Positions 16,691 through 27,199 of a stretch of 64,000 nt of DNA are shown here, in pieces. The stretch's first letter is position 1. Every line of letters begins with the position of its first letter. The stretch comes from Alphaproteobacteria bacterium (GTDB lineage: Bacteria; Pseudomonadota; Alphaproteobacteria; UBA6615). Both the position numbers and the translations under genes were made by a program. Where the stretch lies: the NCBI GenBank assembly GCA_002727315.1, contig PBWR01000022.1:23378-87377 (forward strand), given 5' to 3'. The notes beneath the pieces are model-generated. The model was not told the origin of the DNA. It ran no database searches and saw only the letters and a program-made list of their open reading frames with translations.

Positions 16691-17206
16691 ATGCCGGACA
16701 GTGATCTGGGGCGAGAATCAGCCCAGAAACGCAAGGTGAAACTCGACGCCATTGATCGGCGGATCCTCCGCAATCTTCGCGACGAGGGCAGAATCACCAA
16801 TGTCGAGCTGGCGCGCCGGGCCGGAATTTCCGCACCACCTTGCCTGCGCCGCGTCCGCGCCCTGGAATCGGCCGGCTATATCAAGGGTTATCACGCCGAA
16901 CTCGAGGCCGAGCAGCTGGGCTACGAGGTGGCGTTTCACGCACTGGTCGGTCTGGATAGCCAGTCAGAGCTGGTGTTGTCGGAATTCGAGCAGACCGTGG
17001 CGGATTGGCCGGAAGTGCGCCGCTGCGACATGATCCGCGGTGGCGGCGACTTCATGCTGCGGTTCGTCGCCCGCAACACGGCGCACGAGAACGAACTCAC
17101 CACGCGCCTGACGGGCGTGCCGCATGTGTCTACGGTGCAGACGTTTCAGGTGATTCGGAGTTCGAAATACGTCTCGGGCGTGCCGGTGGACGATCCCGGC
17201 GAATAG
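16691..17206 (+). CDS. Lrp/AsnC family transcriptional regulator
   Basis: This 171-aa regulator has an N-terminal helix-turn-helix (LDAIDRRILRNLRDEG and NVELARRAGISAPPCLRRVR) and a C-terminal RAM ligand-binding domain ending FQVIRSSKYVSGVPV. It is slightly longer than typical because of a polar N-terminus (MPDSDLGRESAQKRK). The start at 16691 has GGAG upstream; the track ORF extends back 20 residues. The family senses amino acids and forms octamers. It is divergent from the ELM1-like operon, with an AT-rich palindrome between them. Its effector is unknown. Confidence 0.87.
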   Translation: MPDSDLGRESAQKRKVKLDAIDRRILRNLRDEGRITNVELARRAGISAPPCLRRVRALESAGYIKGYHAELEAEQLGYEVAFHALVGLDSQSELVLSEFEQTVADWPEVRRCDMIRGGGDFMLRFVARNTAHENELTTRLTGVPHVSTVQTFQVIRSSKYVSGVPVDDPGE

Positions 17207-17214
17207 CCCGCGGC

Positions 17215-17688
17215 CTAGCGGAACCGAACGGTGACAACCTCGAAGTAGCGCACGCCGTTCGGCGTCGTGACTTCGACGCTGTCGCCGACTTCCCGACCGA
17301 TCAGCGCCTTGCCCAGCGGTGACATGATCGAGATCTTGCGCTTCTCGATATCCGCCTCGAACTCACCGACGAGCTGGTAGGTGATCTCCTCGTCGGTCTC
17401 TTCATCGGCCAGCTTTACCTTGGCGCCAAACCGCACGGTTTTGCCCTTGAGCTTGGACGTGTCGATGATTTCGGCGCGCTTGGTGTAATCCTCGAGTTCG
17501 CCGATCCGGCCCTCGATGAAGCTTTGGCGTTCACGCGCGGCGTGGTATTCGGCGTTCTCCGACAGATCGCCATGCTCGCGCGCGGCCGCAATCGCTTTCA
17601 CGATCGCCGGGCGCTCGACGGTCTTCAGGTTTCGCAGTTCTTCCTGAAGGGCTTCATGGCCCTCCTGGGTCATCGGGATCTTGTCCAT
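17215..17688 (-). CDS. greA: Transcription elongation factor GreA
   Basis: GreA rescues backtracked RNA polymerase by stimulating transcript cleavage through the secondary channel. The start at 17688 gives [20 protein letters not shown] and a product of 157 aa, the usual length. The N-terminal coiled coil has its acidic tip in [17 protein letters not shown], and the C-terminal FKBP-like domain includes [17 protein letters not shown]. The track ORF begins 37 residues upstream without support. The gene is 107 bases downstream of carB on the same strand and converges with the Lrp gene. Confidence 0.96.
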   Translation of the reverse strand: MDKIPMTQEGHEALQEELRNLKTVERPAIVKAIAAAREHGDLSENAEYHAARERQSFIEGRIGELEDYTKRAEIIDTSKLKGKTVRFGAKVKLADEETDEEITYQLVGEFEADIEKRKISIMSPLGKALIGREVGDSVEVTTPNGVRYFEVVTVRFR

Positions 17689-17795
17689 TTTCCGACCGCT
17701 TTTCGATCGTGGGTGTGAACGACAGACTAAAACACCCGCCTGTGGCCGCTCCAAGCCCTTTGGCCTGATGCGGACCCCCGGCGGGCCTAAGCCGT

Positions 17796-20700
17796 TCAAA
17801 AGTGGGAACTAAAATACGACTGAAGCGGCGCAACTTCAAGTCCGCCGCTGCGCAATGCATCAATTGACGCCACGGCCGCCCGGGCGCCCGCGACGGTGGT
17901 GTAGTAGGGAATTTTCTGGGTCAGCGCGGTGCGGCGCAGGCTGTAGCTGTCCGCGATCGAGCTCGCGCCTTCCGTCGTGTTGAAGACCAGCTGGATTTCG
18001 CCGTCCTGCATCGCGTCGACGATATGAGGCCGGCCTTCCAGTACCTTGTTGACGGTCTCGACCGTGACACCCTCGGCGGCCAGGTGCCGGGCCGTCCCGC
18101 TGGTGGCGACGATCTCGAAGCCCATGGCCGAAAGCCGCTGGGCAAGGTCGACCATGGCGGCCTTGTCGCGCTCGCGAACCGAGATGAAGACCCGGCCCCC
18201 GACGGGAACGGTCGTGCCGCTGCCGATCTGAGATTTCGCGAAGGCCTGTCCGAAATCACGGTCGAGGCCCATCACCTCACCGGTGGATTTCATTTCCGGC
18301 CCCAGGATCGTGTCGACACCGGGGAACCGGGCGAACGGGAACACCGCTTCCTTGACGGCAATGTGCCCATTGTTCGTGGCGGCTTCGCTCAGTCCGAAAT
18401 CCGCCAGCATTTCGTCCGCCATCAACCGCGCCGCGACCTTGGCGATCGGTACACCCGTGGCCTTCGCCACGAAGGGCACCGTGCGGCTGGCGCGCGGGTT
18501 GACCTCGATCAGGTAGACCTCATCATCCTTCACTGCGTACTGCACGTTCATTAGGCCGAGGACATTGAGCGCTTGCGCCAGCACGGATGTCTGCCGGCGG
18601 ATTTCGGCGAGAACCTTCTCGCTCAGCGAATAGGGCGGAAGCGAACAGGCGCTGTCACCGGAGTGAATACCGGCTTCCTCGATATGCTCCATGATTCCGG
18701 CGACATAGACATTGCCGCCGGAATCGCAGAGCGCATCCACATCCACCTCGACGGCGTCCTGCAGGTAGCGGTCGAGCAACACCGGGCTTGTCCCGGAGAC
18801 GCGCACGGCTTCGTTGATGTAGCGGGTCAGCGCGTCCATGTCGTGGACCAGTTCCATCGCCCGCCCGCCGAGCACGTAGGACGGACGAATCAGGATCGGA
18901 AATCCGAGCTGCTCGGCCGCGTCCAGGGCCTCCTCGGCGCTGGTCGCGATCGCATTGTCGGGCTGGCGAAGCTTCAGCTCGTTGAGTAAAGCCTGGAAGC
19001 GCTTGCGGTCTTCGGCCAGGTCGATGGCATCCGGAGAAGTGCCGAGGATCGGGATTCCGGCTGCCTCAAGTGCGTGGGCGAGTTTCAGGGGCGTCTGGCC
19101 GCCGAACTGGACGATAACGCCCTTGAGCGTGCCATTGGACTGTTCGAGGCGGCAAATCTCGATGACGTCTTCGGCGGTCAGCGGTTCGAAGTACAGCCGG
19201 TCCGACGTGTCGTAGTCGGTCGAGACGGTCTCGGGGTTGCAGTTGACCATGATGGTCTCGTAGCCCGCCTCTTCGAGCGAAAAGACGGCGTGGACGCAGC
19301 AATAGTCGAACTCGATCCCCTGGCCGATACGGTTCGGACCGCCGCCCAGGATGATGACCTTCTCGCGCTCGCTCGGCTCCGCCTCGCACTCGCCCGGCTG
19401 GGTCGAATCTCCCTCATAGGCCGAGTACATATACGGCGTCTGGCTGGGGAATTCGGCAGCGCAGGTGTCGATCCGCTTGTATACCGGCTGCAGCTTCAAC
19501 CTGGCCCGCAAGGCGGACACCTCGGCCTCGTCCATTTCCGCCAGTTCGGCCAGTCGGGCATCGGAGAATCCCATGCGCTTGAGCCGCATCATGCTGTCGA
19601 AATTGTCCGGCAAGCCGTGCTCGCGCACCCGCGCTTCGGCCTGGACGATTGCCGAAATCTGCTCCAGGAACCAGGGGTCGAACTGGGTCACCCGCTGGAT
19701 ATCGGCTTCCGAGATGCCAAGGCGGAAGGCCTGGGCGATGTTCAGCAGGCGCTCGGGTGTCGGTCGGCCGAGCGTGGCGAAGATCGCATCTTCGTCCACG
19801 CTCTGCCCGTTCATGGCTCCAGGGATCGTCACCTCGTTGAGGCCGGTCAGGCCGATCTCCATCGAACGGAAGGCCTTCTGCAGGCTCTCGGCAAAGGTGC
19901 GCCCGATGGACATCGCCTCGCCGACCGACTTCATCGAGGTGGTGAGCGTCGGTTCGGTGCCCGGGAATTTCTCGAAGGTGAAGCGTGGCATCTTCGTGAC
20001 GACATAGTCGATCGTCGGCTCGAAGCTTGCCGGCGTGACGCCCGTGATCTCGTTGTCCAGCTCGTCCAGCGTGTAGCCGACCGCAAGCTTGGCCGCGACC
20101 TTGGCGATCGGGAAGCCCGTCGCCTTCGAGGCCAGCGCCGAAGACCGGCTGACCCGCGGGTTCATCTCGATGACCACCATGCGCCCGTTCTTGGGGTTGA
20201 TGGCGAACTGCACGTTCGAGCCGCCGGTCTCGACCCCGATCTCGCGCAGGCACGCGATCGAGGCGTCGCGCATGATCTGGTATTCCTTGTCGGTCAGCGT
20301 CAGCGACGGGGCGACTGTGATGGAATCCCCGGTGTGCACGCCCATCGGGTCGATATTCTCGATCGCGCAGATGATGATGCAGTTGTCCGCCTTGTCGCGG
20401 ACGACCTCCATCTCATACTCCTTCCAGCCGAGCACGGATTCCTCGACCAACACCTCGTTGACCGGCGAGGCATCGATACCGCCCATGACGATGTCGAAGA
20501 ACTCGTCGCGATTGTACGCGATGCCGCCGCCCTGGCCGCCGAGCGTAAAGGACGGCCGGATGATCGCGGGCAGGCGCACCATGTCGAGGGCTGTCTCGGC
20601 GTCCTCGCGGTTGTTCACCTGCATCGAGCGCGGCGATTCCAGGCCGATCTTGTCCATCGCCTCGCGGAACTGAAGTCGGTCCTCGGCCTTGTCGATGACA

Positions 20701-21062
20701 TCGGCGCGCGCGCCGATCATCTCAATACCCAGGCGCGCCAGCGTGCCGTCGCGCTCCAGCGTCAGGCAGGTGTTCAGCGCCGTCTGGCCGCCCATGGTCG
20801 GCAGGATCGCATCGGGCCGCTCGGCCTCGAGGATCTTGGTCACCATCTCCGGCGTGATCGGCTCCACATAGGTGGCATCGGCGAAGGCCGGATCGGTCAT
20901 GATGGTCGCCGGGTTCGAGTTCACCAGCACGACCCGGTAGCCCTCGTCTTTGAGCGCCTTGACCGCCTGGGTGCCGGAATAGTCGAACTCGCAGGCCTGG
21001 CCGATAACGATCGGCCCGGCGCCGACGATCATGATGGTTTCGAGGTCTGTACGTTTCGGCAT
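17796..21062 (-). CDS. carB: Carbamoyl-phosphate synthase large subunit
   Basis: CarB makes carbamoyl phosphate from bicarbonate, ATP and the ammonia delivered by CarA, for arginine and pyrimidine synthesis. The 1088-aa protein shows the expected internal duplication. The first ATP-grasp half starts [20 protein letters not shown], and the second starts near residue 565 with [20 protein letters not shown]. The C-terminal MGS-like allosteric domain begins around 950 ([13 protein letters not shown]) and includes [16 protein letters not shown]. The start lies 2 bases after the carA stop, so the two genes are translationally linked. Confidence 0.97.
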   Translation of the reverse strand: MPKRTDLETIMIVGAGPIVIGQACEFDYSGTQAVKALKDEGYRVVLVNSNPATIMTDPAFADATYVEPITPEMVTKILEAERPDAILPTMGGQTALNTCLTLERDGTLARLGIEMIGARADVIDKAEDRLQFREAMDKIGLESPRSMQVNNREDAETALDMVRLPAIIRPSFTLGGQGGGIAYNRDEFFDIVMGGIDASPVNEVLVEESVLGWKEYEMEVVRDKADNCIIICAIENIDPMGVHTGDSITVAPSLTLTDKEYQIMRDASIACLREIGVETGGSNVQFAINPKNGRMVVIEMNPRVSRSSALASKATGFPIAKVAAKLAVGYTLDELDNEITGVTPASFEPTIDYVVTKMPRFTFEKFPGTEPTLTTSMKSVGEAMSIGRTFAESLQKAFRSMEIGLTGLNEVTIPGAMNGQSVDEDAIFATLGRPTPERLLNIAQAFRLGISEADIQRVTQFDPWFLEQISAIVQAEARVREHGLPDNFDSMMRLKRMGFSDARLAELAEMDEAEVSALRARLKLQPVYKRIDTCAAEFPSQTPYMYSAYEGDSTQPGECEAEPSEREKVIILGGGPNRIGQGIEFDYCCVHAVFSLEEAGYETIMVNCNPETVSTDYDTSDRLYFEPLTAEDVIEICRLEQSNGTLKGVIVQFGGQTPLKLAHALEAAGIPILGTSPDAIDLAEDRKRFQALLNELKLRQPDNAIATSAEEALDAAEQLGFPILIRPSYVLGGRAMELVHDMDALTRYINEAVRVSGTSPVLLDRYLQDAVEVDVDALCDSGGNVYVAGIMEHIEEAGIHSGDSACSLPPYSLSEKVLAEIRRQTSVLAQALNVLGLMNVQYAVKDDEVYLIEVNPRASRTVPFVAKATGVPIAKVAARLMADEMLADFGLSEAATNNGHIAVKEAVFPFARFPGVDTILGPEMKSTGEVMGLDRDFGQAFAKSQIGSGTTVPVGGRVFISVRERDKAAMVDLAQRLSAMGFEIVATSGTARHLAAEGVTVETVNKVLEGRPHIVDAMQDGEIQLVFNTTEGASSIADSYSLRRTALTQKIPYYTTVAGARAAVASIDALRSGGLEVAPLQSYFSSHF

Positions 21063-21064
21063 GG

Positions 21065-22237
21065 TCAGTCTTGTCCGTCGATCATCGCGACGAACCGCTC
21101 GAACAGGTAGTGGCTGTCATGCGGACCGGGCGAGGCCTCGGGGTGATACTGCACCGAGAAGACTGGCGCGTCCTTCACGCGGATACCCTCGAGCGAGCCG
21201 TCGAACAGCGACTGGTGGCTCATCTCCACGTTGGCGGGCAGCGAATCCTCGATCACCACGAAGCCGTGATTCTGGCTGGTGATCTCCACCTTGCCGGTCT
21301 CGAGGTCCTTGACCGGGTGGTTCGCACCGCGATGGCCGTGGTGCATCTTCTCGGTCTTCGCGCCGAGCGCGAGCGATAGCATCTGGTGGCCAAGGCAGAT
21401 GCCGAAGGTGGGTACCCCGGCCTCCAGGACCACCTTGATCATCGGGACGGCATATTCGCCGGTCGCGGCCGGGTCGCCCGGGCCGTTCGACAGGAAAACG
21501 CCGTCGGGCTTGTGGCGCAGCACGTCGTCGGCCGTCGAACTGGCCGGCACCACCGTCACCTTGCAGCCGAGACCAGCGAGCGAGCGCAGGATGTTGCGCT
21601 TGGCGCCGAAATCGACCGCGACCACATGGCGCGCGGGTTTCTTCAGCATCCCGTAACCATGGCCTAGTGCCCACGGCGTCTCGTCCCACTCATAGGTCTG
21701 GGTGCACGACACGTCCTTGGCGAGGTCGGCGCCCTCAAGGCCCGGCCAGTCGCTGGCCGCCGCGCCGAGGGCTGCGGGGTTGATCGGTGCGTCGGGCTGA
21801 TGCGCGATGGCGCCGTTGGGCGCGCCGGCATCACGGATGTGCCGGGTCAGGCGTCGCGTGTCCACGCCGGCTAGGCCGACCATGCCGACAGATTTAAGCC
21901 AGGCATCGAGATGCTGGACGGCGCGCCAGTTCGACGGGTCGGTTATGTTGGCGCGCAACACGCAGCCACGCGCGGCCGGTGTCGTCGTCTCCACATCCTC
22001 GTCGTTGGTGCCGACATTGCCGATATGGGGGAAGGTGAAGGTGATGATCTGGCCGGCATAGGAGGGGTCGGTCAGGATCTCCTGGTAGCCGGTCAGCGAA
22101 GTGTTGAAGCAAACCTCGGCGACGGCCACGCCGGTGGCGCCGATGCCGCGACCCCAGAATACCGAACCGTCGGGCAGGACCAATGCGCCCGTCGCCCATT
22201 CTGGTTGGCTCGGGTCGTATGGCGCGGCAGCGGCCAT
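21065..22237 (-). CDS. carA: Carbamoyl-phosphate synthase small subunit (glutaminase)
   Basis: CarA hydrolyses glutamine and channels ammonia to CarB. The N-terminal domain has [20 protein letters not shown] and [20 protein letters not shown]. The class I glutamine amidotransferase domain has the nucleophile in [15 protein letters not shown] and the His/Glu pair in [11 protein letters not shown]. At 390 aa the length is typical. It is the first gene of carAB and divergent from yqeY, with 266 bases between them that must hold both promoters. I saw no attenuator-like leader peptide or clear operator in that gap. Confidence 0.96.
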   Translation of the reverse strand: MAAAAPYDPSQPEWATGALVLPDGSVFWGRGIGATGVAVAEVCFNTSLTGYQEILTDPSYAGQIITFTFPHIGNVGTNDEDVETTTPAARGCVLRANITDPSNWRAVQHLDAWLKSVGMVGLAGVDTRRLTRHIRDAGAPNGAIAHQPDAPINPAALGAAASDWPGLEGADLAKDVSCTQTYEWDETPWALGHGYGMLKKPARHVVAVDFGAKRNILRSLAGLGCKVTVVPASSTADDVLRHKPDGVFLSNGPGDPAATGEYAVPMIKVVLEAGVPTFGICLGHQMLSLALGAKTEKMHHGHRGANHPVKDLETGKVEITSQNHGFVVIEDSLPANVEMSHQSLFDGSLEGIRVKDAPVFSVQYHPEASPGPHDSHYLFERFVAMIDGQD

Positions 22238-22503
22238 GTCCGTCGGGTCCTCGGGGCGGCGGGCGCAGGTGTTGGGAACCAGGCCGCCGGGGCAATCGTT
22301 ACTGGGGCCGACCGTAGCTGGCCGGTTGCGCCCGGTCCGGGACGCAAATTGCCGCGTTGTTTACGGCACCTGACGGGAGTCGTCAAGCAGTGCCGGAAAA
22401 GAAATAAACTTTATAAAACAAATGGTTATATAGGCCTCGCCATCGTTGCTATCGGGCTGTGAATCCTTTACGGTCTTCGCCTTCTGAAAAAGGCCTGACA
22501 ACC

Positions 22504-22962
22504 ATGTTTCGTGAACAGCTTCCCGAGGCGCTGAAGGCGGCGTTGAAAGAGAAGGATGAGATCGCGGTCTCGACCCTGCGCCTCATCATGGCGGCCCTCA
22601 AGGACCGCGACATCGCGGCCAGGAGCAAGGGCAACGATGGCGGCATCGGGGAGGACGAGATTCTTCAGATGCTGCAGACCATGGTGAAACAGCGGCGCGA
22701 ATCCATCTCCATGTACGAGAAGGGCGGACGCCAGGAGCTGGCCGACCAGGAAGGCGAAGAGATCAAGATCATCGAGCAGTTCCTGCCCGACCAGCTCAGC
22801 GATGCTGAAATCGAGGCCGCCGTGGACAAGGTCATCGCCGAGACCGGTGCGGCGGGCCTCAAGGACATGGGCGGCGTGATGGGTGCTCTGCGCGAGGGCT
22901 ATGCCGGCCAGATGGATTTCGGCAAGGCCAGCGCCATCGTGAAGGCCCGCCTCGCGGGCTAG
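22504..22962 (+). CDS. yqeY: GatB/YqeY domain-containing protein
   Basis: The 152-aa product is a stand-alone YqeY protein, related to the C-terminal tail domain of the amidotransferase GatB that contacts tRNA. Its helical pattern is clear: MFREQLPEALKAALKEKDEI, STLRLIMAALKDRDIAAR, then EIKIIEQFLPDQLSDAEIEA and a C-terminal KDMGGVMGALREGYAGQMDF. The start at 22504 was preferred over the track's GTG 15 codons earlier. The order yqeY-dnaG-rpoD downstream of divergent carA is common in alphaproteobacteria. Its exact cellular role is not established. Confidence 0.92.
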   Translation: MFREQLPEALKAALKEKDEIAVSTLRLIMAALKDRDIAARSKGNDGGIGEDEILQMLQTMVKQRRESISMYEKGGRQELADQEGEEIKIIEQFLPDQLSDAEIEAAVDKVIAETGAAGLKDMGGVMGALREGYAGQMDFGKASAIVKARLAG

Positions 22963-23060
22963 TTCTTGAAACAATCCCCGTCTCTCATTTTTATCCTCAG
23001 CGCTCGAATCCTATTCCGGGACTAGTCTATAGACAGTCACGATCCTGGAACTGACGAGCA

Positions 23061-24872
23061 ATGGCCTTTCCGCCGCAATTTCTCGAAGAGTTGCGCGCGC
23101 GCCTTCCGGTGTCGGAAGTCGTGGGGCGAAAGGTGCGCCTGACCCGCCACGGGCGCGAGTTCAAGGGGCTGTGCCCGTTCCACAACGAGAAGACGCCGTC
23201 CTTCACCGTCAACGACGACAAGGCGTTCTATCACTGCTTCGGCTGCGGCCAGCATGGCGACGTCATCTCGTTCGCGATGGAGACCGAGGGGCTGAGCTTT
23301 CCCGAAGCGATCGAGAAGCTGGCCGCCCAGGCCGGGCTTCAGGTGCCGCAGTCGTCACCCGAGGAACGCGAGCGCGCCAAGGTGCGCTCGACGCTCTATG
23401 ACGTCGTCGAGCAGGTTTGCGCCTGGTATGGCGAACAGCTGCGCCAACCCGGCGGGCGGGCCGCCTATGACTATCTGCGCGGACGCGGGTTTACCGACGA
23501 GACGATTGCCCAGTTCCGCATCGGCTACGCGCCGGACGGGCGCGGACGCCTGCTGCAGGCAATGGAAGGGCAGGGCGTGCGCCGGGACCAGCTGGTCGAG
23601 GCGGGGCTGTTGAAAATGCCCGAGGGCGGCGGCGATGCACGCGACTATTTCTTCAACCGGGTGATCTTCCCAATCAACGACGGGCGCGGTCGGCCCATCG
23701 CGTTCGGGGGCCGTATCCTGGGTGACGGCCAGCCCAAATACCTCAACTCGCCCGAGACCCCGCTCTTTCAAAAGGGTCGAAGTCTCTACAATTTCGCGAT
23801 GGCGCGCGAGGCCTCGCGCGCGGCGGGCACCGTCATCGTTGCCGAGGGGTACACGGATGTCATTGCGCTTGCCCAGGCCGGATTGTCCAACGCGGTCGCA
23901 CCGCTGGGAACGGCGCTGACCGAAGACCAGATCCGCCTGCTCTGGCGGGTCGCCGACGAACCGGTCCTGTCTTTCGACGGCGACACGGCTGGCGAGCGGG
24001 CCGCCCTGCGCGCGGCCGAACGCGCATTGCCCCTGTTGCAGCCGGGCAAAACCCTGCGGTTCATGGCCCTGCCGGCGGGCGAGGATCCCGATACGCTGAT
24101 TAAGTCGCGCGGGGCTGACGGCTTCCGGACCGTCCTGTCGGGAGCCCGGCAACTGGTCGATGTGCTGTGGCAGGCTGAAGTCTCGGCCGCGCGGCACGAC
24201 ACCCCGGAGCGCCGGGCCGACTTGGAACGCCGGGTCAACGGGCGTTTGGCCCAGATCGAGGATCCAGGGGTCAAATATCACTATCAACAGACCATGCGCG
24301 ATCGCCTGCGCGAGCTGTTTTCGGTCGCCCGGCGCGCCCGGCAGGGCGGCTTTGGCAACCAGACAGGTCGCGGAAACCGGCCGGATTTCGCGCCTGGGCT
24401 GCGCTCGCGCGGCGATATCGGGGCCATGAAACAACTGCAGGAGCGGATTTTGCTGGCCACTTTGGTCAATCATTCTGACCTTTTGCACGACTCTCACGAG
24501 GCGCTGAACGAAATTTCCCTGCAAAACAGGGAACTTGACAGTCTGCTTCAGGTGATCTTAAACCTCGCGGCCACGACGCCAGCGCTTGACACAAGGGAAT
24601 TGCAACGCCATTTGAACCAGAGCGGTTATGAAAGATCGCTGGGGACGGTTTTGCATTCTCAAGTCTATCGTCAGGCGTCGTTTGCGGCGCCCGATGGGAC
24701 CATCGCGGATGCACGTACCGCGTTGGACGAAATTCTAGCGCGGTATCAACGTGAGAATATGGTCGCCGATCGTGTGGCTGCGAAAGAGGAACTTGCGGGC
24801 GACAATAACGAATCGAACAGTGAGAAATTGCTCGAGTTGGTCCGCGAAGAATCCGGTGCGGGCGGCCTGTAA
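23061..24872 (+). CDS. dnaG: DNA primase
   Basis: DnaG makes RNA primers at the replication fork. The N-terminal CHC2 zinc domain is seen as CPFHNEKTPSFTVNDDKAFY followed by HCFGCGQHGD (about residues 40-75). The catalytic TOPRIM domain has VIVAEGYTDVIAL near 255 and LSFDGDTAGERAALRAAER near 305, holding the metal-binding acidic residues. The C-terminal third is the helicase-binding region. At 603 aa it is within the normal range. The start at 23061 begins MAFPPQFLEELRARLP. It lies 98 bases after yqeY and 60 before rpoD, consistent with a shared macromolecular-synthesis operon. Confidence 0.96.
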   Translation: MAFPPQFLEELRARLPVSEVVGRKVRLTRHGREFKGLCPFHNEKTPSFTVNDDKAFYHCFGCGQHGDVISFAMETEGLSFPEAIEKLAAQAGLQVPQSSPEERERAKVRSTLYDVVEQVCAWYGEQLRQPGGRAAYDYLRGRGFTDETIAQFRIGYAPDGRGRLLQAMEGQGVRRDQLVEAGLLKMPEGGGDARDYFFNRVIFPINDGRGRPIAFGGRILGDGQPKYLNSPETPLFQKGRSLYNFAMAREASRAAGTVIVAEGYTDVIALAQAGLSNAVAPLGTALTEDQIRLLWRVADEPVLSFDGDTAGERAALRAAERALPLLQPGKTLRFMALPAGEDPDTLIKSRGADGFRTVLSGARQLVDVLWQAEVSAARHDTPERRADLERRVNGRLAQIEDPGVKYHYQQTMRDRLRELFSVARRARQGGFGNQTGRGNRPDFAPGLRSRGDIGAMKQLQERILLATLVNHSDLLHDSHEALNEISLQNRELDSLLQVILNLAATTPALDTRELQRHLNQSGYERSLGTVLHSQVYRQASFAAPDGTIADARTALDEILARYQRENMVADRVAAKEELAGDNNESNSEKLLELVREESGAGGL

Positions 24873-24932
24873 GTCACAGTTTATGAGTGTGCGGTAGCGC
24901 GGCCCCCGGGATCCGACGCGGCGAGGAAAAAT

Positions 24933-26972
24933 ATGGCACGGAACGAAGCCCAGGAAGAGACCACCGAAGACCGCGAGGAAACCCCCGACGGTCCGCTGAT
25001 GGACGGCTCCATTCAGGGCGTCAAGAAGATGATCGCGCGCGGCAAGGAGCGCGGGTTCATCACCTATGACGAACTGAACGAGACCCTGCCCCAGGACCAG
25101 GTGTCCTCGGAGCAGATCGAGGACGTCCTCGCGCAGCTCTCCGAGATGGGCATCAACGTCGTCGAGGAAGAGGAAAAGGACGACGCCAACGCCAAGCCCG
25201 CGGCCAACGGCGAGGACACCGCCGCCGAGGCCAAGGAAGAGGCCAAGGAAGAGGCCACCGCGACGCCGGCGACGACCAAGACCCGGGCCGCGTCGGAGGA
25301 TCTGGGGCGCACGGATGACCCGGTCCGCATGTATCTGCGCGAGATGGGCTCGGTCGAGCTGTTGTCGCGCGAGGGCGAGATTGCGATCGCCAAGCGTATC
25401 GAGGCCGGCCGGGAGAAGATGATCGGCGCGATCTGTGAATCGCCCCTGACCATCCGGGCCATCATCGCCTGGCGCGACGCGCTCGAGAAGGAACAGATCC
25501 TGCTGCGCGACGTCATTGATCTGGACGCGACCCACAGCGGCGGTCCCGGTGTGGACAATTCGGCCAATGGCGGCGCCGGACCGAACGGTGCCAATGGCGC
25601 CAACGGGGCCAATGGTGCCGCGGCCAACGGCGCGGATGCCAAGGCCAAGGAGGGGAAGGCCGACAACGATAACGACAGTGACGACGACGATGAGGGTGCA
25701 AACCTCTCGCTGGCGGCGATGGAGGCCAAGCTCAAGCCCGAGGTTCTCGGTCTCTTCGACACGATCGACAAGACTTACAAGAAGCTGCGCAAGCTGCAGG
25801 AGCAGCGGCTCGCCGGCATGAAGAACAAGTCGAACCAGCTCTCCACGGCGCAGGAAAAGCGCTACGGCAAGCTGCAGCATGAGTTGGTCGAGTATATGGA
25901 GCAGGTGCGGCTGAACAACGGCCGGATCGAAGCCCTGGTCGATGAGCTCTATGGCCTCAACCGGCGCCTGACCTCCTTCGAGGGCAAGCTGCTGCGCATA
26001 GCGCTCGATTCCGGTGTCACCCGCGAGGACTTCCTCGAAGAGTATATGGGCAATGAGCTGGATCCGCGCTGGACCAGCCGTGTCGCCCGGCTCAAGCGCA
26101 AGGGCTGGAAGAAGTACGTCGACAAGAACACCGACGAGATCAAGGCCATCCGCAAGGAGGTCATCGAGATTTCCGCGCGTGTCGGCCTGCCGATTTTCGA
26201 ATTGCGGCGCATCGTCCAGACCGTCCAGCAGGGCGAGAAGGAAGCCGGCCGGGCGAAGAAGGAGATGGTCGAGGCGAACCTGCGTCTCGTGATCTCGATC
26301 GCCAAGAAATACACCAACCGCGGCCTGCAGTTCCTCGACCTGATCCAGGAAGGCAACATCGGGCTGATGAAGGCGGTCGACAAGTTCGAGTATCGCCGCG
26401 GCTACAAGTTCTCGACCTATGCGACCTGGTGGATTCGCCAGGCGATCACCCGTTCGATCGCCGACCAGGCGCGCACCATCCGTATCCCGGTGCACATGAT
26501 CGAGACCATCAACAAGCTGGTCCGCACCTCACGCCAGATGCTTCACGAGATCGGCCGCGAGCCGACCCCCGAGGAGCTGGCCGCGCGGCTGCATATGCCG
26601 CTGGAGAAGGTACGCAAGGTCCTCAAGATCGCCAAAGAGCCGATCTCGCTCGAGACGCCCATCGGCGACGAGGAAGACAGCCACCTCGGCGACTTCATCG
26701 AGGACAAGAATGCCGTCCTGCCGGTGGATGCGGCGATCCAGTCGAACCTGCGCGAGACCACGACCCGGGTGCTGGCGTCACTGACGCCGCGCGAGGAGCG
26801 CGTGCTGCGGATGCGCTTCGGCATCGGCATGAACACCGACCACACCCTGGAAGAGGTCGGCCAGCAGTTCTCGGTCACCCGCGAGCGTATCCGGCAGATC
26901 GAGGCGAAGGCGCTCAGGAAGCTCAAGCACCCGTCGCGCTCGCGCAAGCTGCGCAGCTTCCTCGACCACTAA
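24933..26972 (+). CDS. rpoD: RNA polymerase sigma factor RpoD (sigma-70)
   Basis: This is the primary sigma factor. Region 1.1 begins near residue 28 ([20 protein letters not shown]), region 1.2 is [20 protein letters not shown] (about 128-147), region 2 contains [20 protein letters not shown] and [20 protein letters not shown], and region 4 ends with [20 protein letters not shown]. The 679-aa length includes an acidic linker (80-110) and a low-complexity insert at about 201-255 rich in Gly, Ala, Asn and Asp, partly built from 9-base repeats coding Gly-Ala-Asn. The insert sits in the variable region between 1.2 and 2. A strong terminator follows. Confidence 0.97.
   Translation: MARNEAQEETTEDREETPDGPLMDGSIQGVKKMIARGKERGFITYDELNETLPQDQVSSEQIEDVLAQLSEMGINVVEEEEKDDANAKPAANGEDTAAEAKEEAKEEATATPATTKTRAASEDLGRTDDPVRMYLREMGSVELLSREGEIAIAKRIEAGREKMIGAICESPLTIRAIIAWRDALEKEQILLRDVIDLDATHSGGPGVDNSANGGAGPNGANGANGANGAAANGADAKAKEGKADNDNDSDDDDEGANLSLAAMEAKLKPEVLGLFDTIDKTYKKLRKLQEQRLAGMKNKSNQLSTAQEKRYGKLQHELVEYMEQVRLNNGRIEALVDELYGLNRRLTSFEGKLLRIALDSGVTREDFLEEYMGNELDPRWTSRVARLKRKGWKKYVDKNTDEIKAIRKEVIEISARVGLPIFELRRIVQTVQQGEKEAGRAKKEMVEANLRLVISIAKKYTNRGLQFLDLIQEGNIGLMKAVDKFEYRRGYKFSTYATWWIRQAITRSIADQARTIRIPVHMIETINKLVRTSRQMLHEIGREPTPEELAARLHMPLEKVRKVLKIAKEPISLETPIGDEEDSHLGDFIEDKNAVLPVDAAIQSNLRETTTRVLASLTPREERVLRMRFGIGMNTDHTLEEVGQQFSVTRERIRQIEAKALRKLKHPSRSRKLRSFLDH
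25580..25625 (+). repeat. Short 9-bp tandem repeat inside rpoD
   Basis: Units of the type GGTGCCAAT / GGCGCCAAC / GGGGCCAAT repeat about four times and code Gly-Ala-Asn in the non-conserved region of RpoD. The third-base differences between units indicate the array is not very recent. Confidence 0.6.
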
Positions 26973-26986
26973 GACGAACGAGTTCA

Positions 26987-27015
26987 GCAAAAAGGCCGGC
27001 GCGAAGCCGGCCTTT
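26987..27015 (+). terminator. Intrinsic terminator after rpoD
   Basis: AAAAAGGCCGGC-GCGAA-GCCGGCCTTTTT is a 12-bp hairpin with a T-run, beginning 15 bases after the rpoD stop. The A-run on the 5' arm means it could also work on the other strand. Confidence 0.92.
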
Positions 27016-27082
27016 TTCATGGGAGCAGCGCCTCTGTTCGGCGCCCGCGCTATGTTATAGAAGATCTGTGCCCTATGCGCAC

Positions 27083-27159
27083 GGGCCCGTAGTTCAGCTG
27101 GTTAGAACGGACCGCTCATAACGGTCATGTCGCAGGTTCGAGTCCTGCCGGGCCCACCA
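27083..27159 (+). tRNA. tRNA with CAU anticodon (Ile2 more likely than elongator Met)
   Basis: The 77-nt gene includes a genomic CCA end. It folds with acceptor stem GGGCCCG/CGGGCCC, D stem GTTC/GAAC, anticodon stem GACCG/CGGTC around loop CTCATAA, and T arm GCAGG-TTCGAGT-CCTGC. The anticodon is CAU. The acceptor has C4-G69 and C5-G68, features reported as lysidine-synthetase determinants for tRNA-Ile2, so Ile2 (lysidine-modified to read AUA) is favoured over elongator Met. It is not the initiator, since the first acceptor pair is a normal G-C match. It lies between the rpoD terminator and a TauE/SafE gene. Confidence 0.9.
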
Positions 27160-27199
27160 TTTACGCCTGTCCCTTTCGTTGCGTTGGAGCTTGTCTCCC

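Noticed and set aside
19074-21110. 678-aa plus-strand ORF over carB
   Set aside because: It is antisense to CarB, has no recognisable domain, and its length is explained by high GC content.
22238-22503. Attenuator or riboswitch upstream of carA
   Set aside because: I found no leader peptide with arginine codons, no pyrimidine-rich reiterative start and no terminator/antiterminator pair I could support.
23026-23035. GTCTATAGAC palindrome upstream of dnaG
   Set aside because: Ten bases with no spacing logic or second copy; this can arise by chance and is not reported as an operator.
24735-26495. 586-aa minus-strand ORF over dnaG/rpoD
   Set aside because: It crosses two well-supported genes on the other strand and contains only low-complexity Leu/Gly/Val stretches.
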